A DNA stretch of 64,000 nt from Acidisoma cellulosilyticum (lineage in GTDB: Bacteria; Pseudomonadota; Alphaproteobacteria; Acetobacterales; Acetobacteraceae), in contig NZ_JAESVA010000004.1 of the NCBI RefSeq assembly GCF_020621385.1, positions 372,001-436,000 of the forward strand, in the 5' to 3' direction. Both the position numbers and the translations under genes were made by a program. The number at the start of each line of letters is the position of its first letter. Position 1 is the first letter of the stretch. The notes beneath the pieces are model-generated. The model saw only the letters and a program-made list of their open reading frames with translations. It did not search any database and was not told the origin of the DNA. Shown here one piece after another: positions 59,793 to 64,000 of the stretch.

Positions 59793-61183
59793 GCCGGCAT
59801 CAGCAGGTTCGCGAGATCGCGCATATCCGTCACCGTCTCCAGCGCATCGACCATGGCGATCAGATCGTCGGTGCGGCCGGCGGGCAGGGGGTCGGCAGCA
59901 TAGGTGCAGCAGTCGCGGAACTTCGCCAGATGCTGCTCGCGCGTCAGCCGCCGGCTGGGGCTTGCCAGCATCGCCTCGCAGCGCCAGCGATGCTCCGTCC
60001 CGTCCTTCAAGGTCGCCACGATCTCATGCGGCACCAGCGCATTCTCGTCGGGATTGCCGTCCACTTCCATGGTGAAGAGCTTTGCGAGCTCATGCGTCAC
60101 GGGGTCGAGCAGCTCATCCCCGCGATAGCGGGACAGGTCGATGCTGCCGTATTGCAACACTTTGGCGCCAATGAAGGCCATGCAGAGACGGGCGTAATTG
60201 CCGGTCGGCTCCGGCATGTCCGGACGGCTGCAGAGTTTGTTGATCAGCGGCGGCGCGATGACCTTGATGCCGGCGATGGCGTCGAGATCGAACCAAGGCT
60301 CGGCGCGCATGCGCATGAGCCCTTCGATGCCGCCGTGACCGGCGCGGCCGGACGGGAAGGGTTTATGGCTGACTTGGCTTATCTGCCAATCGCGCCCGAG
60401 ATTGTCGAGGCCGGGACCGAGAGTCCAGACGCCTTCGAACATCGGCAGGAAGCCGAAGGGACCTTCGAAGGTGCCGACCGGCCCCTTCATGCCGAGGCTT
60501 GCCAAGTCGGCGGCCTGCAAAGCGGCGCGGGCATTGAAGCCGACCTGTAGGGGCAGGGTGACATTGCCTTCCACATGCGGCTGCATGGTGCCGCTTGTCT
60601 GCGCATATTGAATGCCGAAGGCGCGGGCCATGCTGTCCGTGCTGAGCCCGGCCAGTCGGCCGACCGCCGCCACCGCCCCGAACCCGCCTGACGTCGCGGG
60701 CCGGAAGAAGCGCAGCTTCTCGCGGGAGGCCATGCCCAGGGTGGTTGAGACATCGACGCCCAGGATGATCGCGGTCAGGAAATCCTGACCGCTGATCCCG
60801 CCCTGGCGTTCGGCGAAGGCGAGGGCCGCCGGCAGTGCCGTCGCCAGCGGATGCAGCACCGCCGCCTCATGAACACAATCGAATTCCTGGCAATGAACCT
60901 GGAAGCCGTTGAGCAGCGTGGCGGTCGGCGCCGGCACGCGCGCGCGCCGGCCCCAGACCTGCGCATCCTCGCCGCTACCCCATCCCCGCGATGCGTCCAG
61001 CAGATGCTGCGCGCCGTCGGCGGTGGAGCCGGATATGCCGACGCCGATGGTATCGAGAATGAAGGTCTTCGCGTTCAGAATGGCGTCGGCCGAGATGTCC
61101 TCGAAACGGGTGCCCGTGACATGGTCGGCGAAGACGTAGGAAGCAGGCTGTTGGCTGGTCGACACGTCATTCACGATAGCCAT
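59789..61183 (-). CDS. MmgE/PrpD-family protein
   Basis: The 464-residue protein shows the family pattern TFILDTIGVGISG near residue 40, TLLNGFQVHCQEFDCVHEAA, SGFGAVAAVGRL-like GGFGAVAAVGRLAG and PFPSGRAGHGGIEGL. Members include 2-methylcitrate dehydratase, cis-aconitate decarboxylase and epimerases. The stretch differs from true PrpD (which has a longer C-terminal half with SARHGD-type residues), so a dehydratase on another acid is likelier. It overlaps the ATPase gene by 4 bases and follows the flavin monooxygenase by 51. Confidence 0.87.
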   Translation of the reverse strand: MAIVNDVSTSQQPASYVFADHVTGTRFEDISADAILNAKTFILDTIGVGISGSTADGAQHLLDASRGWGSGEDAQVWGRRARVPAPTATLLNGFQVHCQEFDCVHEAAVLHPLATALPAALAFAERQGGISGQDFLTAIILGVDVSTTLGMASREKLRFFRPATSGGFGAVAAVGRLAGLSTDSMARAFGIQYAQTSGTMQPHVEGNVTLPLQVGFNARAALQAADLASLGMKGPVGTFEGPFGFLPMFEGVWTLGPGLDNLGRDWQISQVSHKPFPSGRAGHGGIEGLMRMRAEPWFDLDAIAGIKVIAPPLINKLCSRPDMPEPTGNYARLCMAFIGAKVLQYGSIDLSRYRGDELLDPVTHELAKLFTMEVDGNPDENALVPHEIVATLKDGTEHRWRCEAMLASPSRRLTREQHLAKFRDCCTYAADPLPAGRTDDLIAMVDALETVTDMRDLANLLMPA

Positions 61184-61234
61184 TCCTTCGATGCGGCTGA
61201 CGGCCCGTCCTGTGTCGGTCGGGCGGCCGGCTGG

Positions 61235-62302
61235 TCACATGGGATGCGACCGGGATTTCATGAGGGGCAGGATGCGTTCGATGAAGATGGGCACATCCGT
61301 CGAAAAATCGGGAAAGGAGAGGCAGACGCCACTGAGATCGGCTTCGGCCAGCGCATCCAGATGGGCGGCGACACCGGCATAGGAACTGGCGATCGACGGG
61401 ATCGACATGAAGGTTGCGACGGCGGGGTCAAGCTTCGCGTAATCGGCGCGGTTGATGTCCTTGCCGGACGCGCGCAGGAATTCGGCGATTGCGACATCGT
61501 CGCGGCGGTCGATATAAGATTGCTTCCGGGCGAGCGCGATGTCCGCCGTTTCGTCGGCGATAACCGTGAGCAGCGAATAGGCGCCGACGGCACGGTCCCG
61601 GCCGGCGGCGCGGTCACGCAGCGCCTTGGTGACGGACCGCAATTGTTCAGGGCTGTCGTTGAGACGCCCGACGAAGGCGTAGTCGGCTTCGCGTGCCACG
61701 AAATCGAGCGCGCCTTCGGACTGCCCGGCGCAGACGATGGACAGCCGCTGTGCGGGTTTGGGCAGGGAGACGCAATCCTGCAACTGGAAATGCTTGCCGT
61801 CGAAAGTCACGGAGGGTTCGGACCAGAGGCGCTGCAGAATAGTCAGATATTCTGCCGCGTATTCGTAGCGGTCGATGAAATAGTTGTCGTCCTGCCACAG
61901 GCCCATCTGGGCATATTCGAACTTGTTCCACCCGGCGACGATATTCACGCCGAAGCGGCCGCCGCTGACTTCGTCGATCGTCGCGGCCATCTTCGCGAGA
62001 ATAGCCGGGTGGATGGTCCGGACCGCGACGGAGGCGTAAAGACGTATCCTATCCGTCACGGCCGCGAGCGCGGACATCAGCGTGAAGGATTCCAGCGCCG
62101 AATCCCAATGGCCGGACGGGCCGCCGAAGCCGCGCCACTTGACCTGCGACAGAGCAAACTCGAAACCGCCGGCCTCGGCCGCCACGACAGCGTTTTTGTT
62201 GAGCTGCCAAGTCGGTTTGTTCTGCGGCGGTGTGGCGTCGGCGATGATCATGCCGCCACTCGTGCTTGGGAGAAACAAACCGAGCTGCAAATGTCCGCCC
62301 AT
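61235..62302 (-). CDS. LLM-class flavin-dependent monooxygenase, RutA-like
   Basis: The 355-residue FMN/FMNH2 enzyme of the bacterial-luciferase fold follows pyrimidine monooxygenase RutA closely in the middle: RTIHPAILAKMAATIDEVSG, GRFGVNIVAGWNKFEYAQMG, LSIVCAGQSEGALDFVAREA and YSLLTVIADET. RutA opens the uracil ring at an amide; a similar attack on a cyclic amide or imide is possible here. ATG 62302 is chosen because AAGGAA lies upstream and homology begins at once; an earlier ATG at 62344 would overlap the operator. First gene of the six-gene minus operon. Confidence 0.87.
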   Translation of the reverse strand: MGGHLQLGLFLPSTSGGMIIADATPPQNKPTWQLNKNAVVAAEAGGFEFALSQVKWRGFGGPSGHWDSALESFTLMSALAAVTDRIRLYASVAVRTIHPAILAKMAATIDEVSGGRFGVNIVAGWNKFEYAQMGLWQDDNYFIDRYEYAAEYLTILQRLWSEPSVTFDGKHFQLQDCVSLPKPAQRLSIVCAGQSEGALDFVAREADYAFVGRLNDSPEQLRSVTKALRDRAAGRDRAVGAYSLLTVIADETADIALARKQSYIDRRDDVAIAEFLRASGKDINRADYAKLDPAVATFMSIPSIASSYAGVAAHLDALAEADLSGVCLSFPDFSTDVPIFIERILPLMKSRSHPM

Positions 62303-62330
62303 GCCAAATTCCTTACGGCATTGTTCCGCC

Positions 62331-62342
62331 GAATGCGTATTC
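62331..62342. promoter_or_regulatory. palindrome GAATGCGTATTC upstream of the RutA-like gene
   Basis: GAAT-GCGT-ATTC has the same GCGT centre as the 50425 site (GCAT-GCGT-ATGC). It lies 29 bases upstream of the monooxygenase start and is part of a 12-base sequence, TGCGTATTCATA, repeated at 62618. Confidence 0.4.
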
Positions 62343-62617
62343 ATAGACCGGTCGAGACCGTGGCTGTCAACGCCTCTATCCGTTCACCCCCATAAAACTG
62401 CCTAAATTTTGAGATCGATGGCATAAACGGCCAGAACGGCGAGGCGAAATCGAGCAGGGCGGACACCAAAATAAGCTGAAAAAGCCTATCATTTGAGCAA
62501 ATTTAAGGAAAACTGATCAGAGTGACGCAAAGGCAATCAGATTTCGTCTGGCGCCCTTCATCTAGGGTCAGAACATGCTTGACAAGCGTCTCGGCTGGCT
62601 TCGATAACAGTCATGAC

Positions 62618-62629
62618 TGCGTATTCATA
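62618..62629. promoter_or_regulatory. repeat TGCGTATTCATA upstream of the importer
   Basis: Exact copy of 62334-62345, 49 bases before the binding-protein start. It differs by one base from TGCGTATGCATA at 50429-50440. Possible operator half for the same regulator. Confidence 0.35.
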
Positions 62630-62677
62630 ACGCGAATAAATGCCTTATCTCCAGCTCCAACATAGGATCCGACAGCG

Positions 62678-63805
62678 ATGGCCGTTTCTCTGCGTAAATT
62701 GTCGCTTCTGACAACGATGCTTGGCATCGCGGCCGTTTTTTATCCTGGACTGGCGAAGGCGGATGCCGTCAGCGACGGCGTGGCACGTGCCACTGCGGTC
62801 ATAGATCAGTATCGCAAACTTCCCACCTTCGTGGCGCCCGGTGCGGATTTCGATATCGAGGCGACTGCGAAAGGGAAGACAATGTTGTCGATTCCCAATA
62901 CCAGCGCAAATCAATTCCTGAAGGGTATCATCACGCGGGAGATTGCGGTCGGCAAGGAAATTGGCCTGAAGGTTCAGGAATGGCAGAACCAGGGCCAGCC
63001 GAGCCAATGGGTTCAGGGCATGGACTTTGCCATCAACAACAAGATCAGCATCGTCGATCTCATCTCCGGCGTGAACCCGGCCGTGGTAGAGCCGCAGATG
63101 CAGGCAGCCAAAGCTGCCGGCGTCCACGTTTTCGCCTCGCATTTCTATGATCCCTCGCAGCCGCCCGATCCGCTGCTCGCCGGCAATCTGCCGGTCAGTT
63201 TCTATCGGCAGGGTTGGATCCTCGGGAATTGGATGATCTACAAGACCGGCGGCCATGCGAATGCGGTCATCGTCAAATCGGATGAGGTCCTGCCGACCGC
63301 GCCCTTGGTGCAGGGCATTCATGATGCGCTCGCCAAGAACTGTCCGGACTGCAAGATCTCGGCGGAGATCAATGTCGGCATTACGGAATGGGGCACCAAG
63401 ATTCAGCCCTCCGTGCAGTCGGCGCTGCTGTCCCACCCGAAGGTCAATTACGTCATTCCGATCTATGACAGCATGTCGCAATTCGTGGTCCCTGCCGTTC
63501 GCCTTTCGGGCAAGACCGGGCAGGTGCATATCGCGACCTCGAACGGCACGCCCTTCGTGCTGGACTTCATCCGCAACGGCGATGTGGAGATGGATATCGG
63601 GGAAAGCCTGGACTGGATCGCGCGGGCGACGATCGACGGCTATATGCGTGAGCTTGCCGGCCTGCCCATGCCGAAGGAAATCGGTGTTCCCTATTACTTG
63701 TTCGACGCGTCCAATGTAAAAACCGCCGGCATTCCGGCCAGTGCCAACAAGGGCTATGGCGACGACTATGTCGCGGGCTTCAAGAAGGTCTGGGAAATCA
63801 AATAG
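62678..63805 (+). CDS. sugar-type ABC substrate-binding protein
   Basis: The 375-residue secreted protein starts MAVSLRKLSLLTTMLGIAAV and is cleaved near LAKA. The mature part shows the periplasmic-binding fold (SIVDLISGVNPAVVEPQMQA, AAKAAGVHVFASHFYDP, VIPIYDSMSQFVVPA, GYGDDYVAGFKKVWEI). Two Cys (NCPDCK, about residue 225) may form a disulfide. An RbsA-type ATPase gene starts 25 bases later, so this is a third ribose-type importer. Confidence 0.85.
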   Translation: MAVSLRKLSLLTTMLGIAAVFYPGLAKADAVSDGVARATAVIDQYRKLPTFVAPGADFDIEATAKGKTMLSIPNTSANQFLKGIITREIAVGKEIGLKVQEWQNQGQPSQWVQGMDFAINNKISIVDLISGVNPAVVEPQMQAAKAAGVHVFASHFYDPSQPPDPLLAGNLPVSFYRQGWILGNWMIYKTGGHANAVIVKSDEVLPTAPLVQGIHDALAKNCPDCKISAEINVGITEWGTKIQPSVQSALLSHPKVNYVIPIYDSMSQFVVPAVRLSGKTGQVHIATSNGTPFVLDFIRNGDVEMDIGESLDWIARATIDGYMRELAGLPMPKEIGVPYYLFDASNVKTAGIPASANKGYGDDYVAGFKKVWEIK

Positions 63806-63829
63806 CGCGGGACAGCGAAAAGCGGCGTG

Positions 63830-64000
63830 ATGGAAGCGGTATCGTCCCTGGCCCGGTTTGACAGTCAGCCCGCCGTCACGGCTCTGGCGGTGCGGGACCT
63901 TGCCAAGACATTCGGCGGCGCCCGCGCTTTGAAGGGTATCAGCTTCGATATCGGTCCTGGTGAAGTGCATGGGCTGCTCGGTCAGAACGGCTGCGGGAAA
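63830..64000 (+). CDS. sugar ABC transporter ATP-binding protein, 3' end missing
   Basis: The first 57 codons are present: a 19-residue lead, then VRDLAKTFGGARALKGISFD and Walker A ending at the window edge (LLGQNGCGK). The Walker A has Cys where most have Ala or Ser. It belongs with the binding protein just upstream. GTG 63827 immediately before the ATG is an alternative start. Confidence 0.85.
   Translation, partial: MEAVSSLARFDSQPAVTALAVRDLAKTFGGARALKGISFDIGPGEVHGLLGQNGCGK

Larger units (their letters stand above)
62303..62677. other. divergent intergenic control region
   Basis: This 375-base spacer lies between the RutA-like operon and the next ribose-type importer. It is A+T-rich in its middle (62390-62520), has no supported gene, and contains TGCGTATTCATA twice (62334-62345 and 62618-62629), one copy near each gene start. 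Confidence 0.6.

Noticed and set aside
60851-62395. 514-codon plus-strand frame across PrpD and the RutA-like gene
   Set aside because: It spans two minus-strand genes and their spacer and matches no family.
1-64000. Mobile element, prophage, CRISPR or defence system
   Set aside because: No transposase, integrase, phage, repeat-spacer or nuclease genes were recognised, and no terminal repeats or tRNA-type attachment sites were seen.

Overview
The window is high-GC, densely packed bacterial DNA. Gene families, frequent 1-8 bp gene overlaps, occasional TTG/GTG starts and the many periplasmic-binding-protein ABC importers point to an alphaproteobacterium; a member of the Rhodospirillales/Acetobacteraceae or of the Rhizobiales would fit. 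That placement is inference from gene content, because there is no rRNA or housekeeping marker here. No tRNA, rRNA, CRISPR array, insertion sequence or phage gene was seen. Almost everything is small-molecule uptake and catabolism, so the region reads as a nutrient-scavenging island.

Layout. 1-453: 3' end of an Asp/Glu/hydantoin racemase. 535-9037: module A, made of a MalFG-type ABC importer without its ATPase, a copper amine oxidase, a ROK repressor, and a divergent SIS isomerase/deglycase plus ROK kinase. 9032-20969: module B, made of a ribose-type ABC importer and a GMC oxidoreductase, divergent from a TetR regulator and a Gfo/Idh/MocA - DUF993 aldolase-like - sugar isomerase - aldehyde dehydrogenase operon. 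Two copies of a TAACC-N4-GGTTA operator link the two halves. 21018-23406: a GNAT and an APC permease. 23484-27785: module C, made of a DeoR regulator, GMC, SIS and ROK kinase, an independent version of the module A core. 27877-28243: gene debris, including a decayed LacI regulator. 28635-31416: a second ribose-type ABC importer.

31477-43994: module D, the most unusual part. A glucitol-family PTS (GutM, EIIC, EIIBC, EIIA) with its own fused HPr-Enzyme I faces an operon encoding a SAF-domain oxidoreductase of the DXR-like (DRL) type, an acetoin-dehydrogenase-type complex (E1 alpha, E1 beta, E2 with a hydrolase-fold domain) and a SorC regulator. I propose catabolism of 2-C-methylerythritol or a similar branched polyol: PTS phosphorylation to MEP, DRL running backwards to 1-deoxyxylulose 5-phosphate (an acyloin), and thiolytic cleavage to acetyl-CoA plus glyceraldehyde 3-phosphate.

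44006-50263: module E, made of a LacI regulator, an SDR and a HapK-like protein, divergent from a tightly coupled operon of aconitase-family large and small subunits, an isochorismatase-family amidase and an isocitrate-lyase-superfamily lyase. That set resembles the dimethylmaleate to propionate plus pyruvate end of anaerobic nicotinate breakdown, preceded by an amidase. 50594-62302: module F, a dipeptide-type ABC importer whose ATPase lies in a convergent operon with a RutA-like flavin monooxygenase, an MmgE/PrpD protein, two GMC oxidoreductases and a gluconate-dehydrogenase subunit-3-like protein. Modules E and F share a candidate TGCATGCG(C/T)ATGCA operator, and weaker related sites flank the final ribose-type importer (62678-64000), which is cut by the window end.
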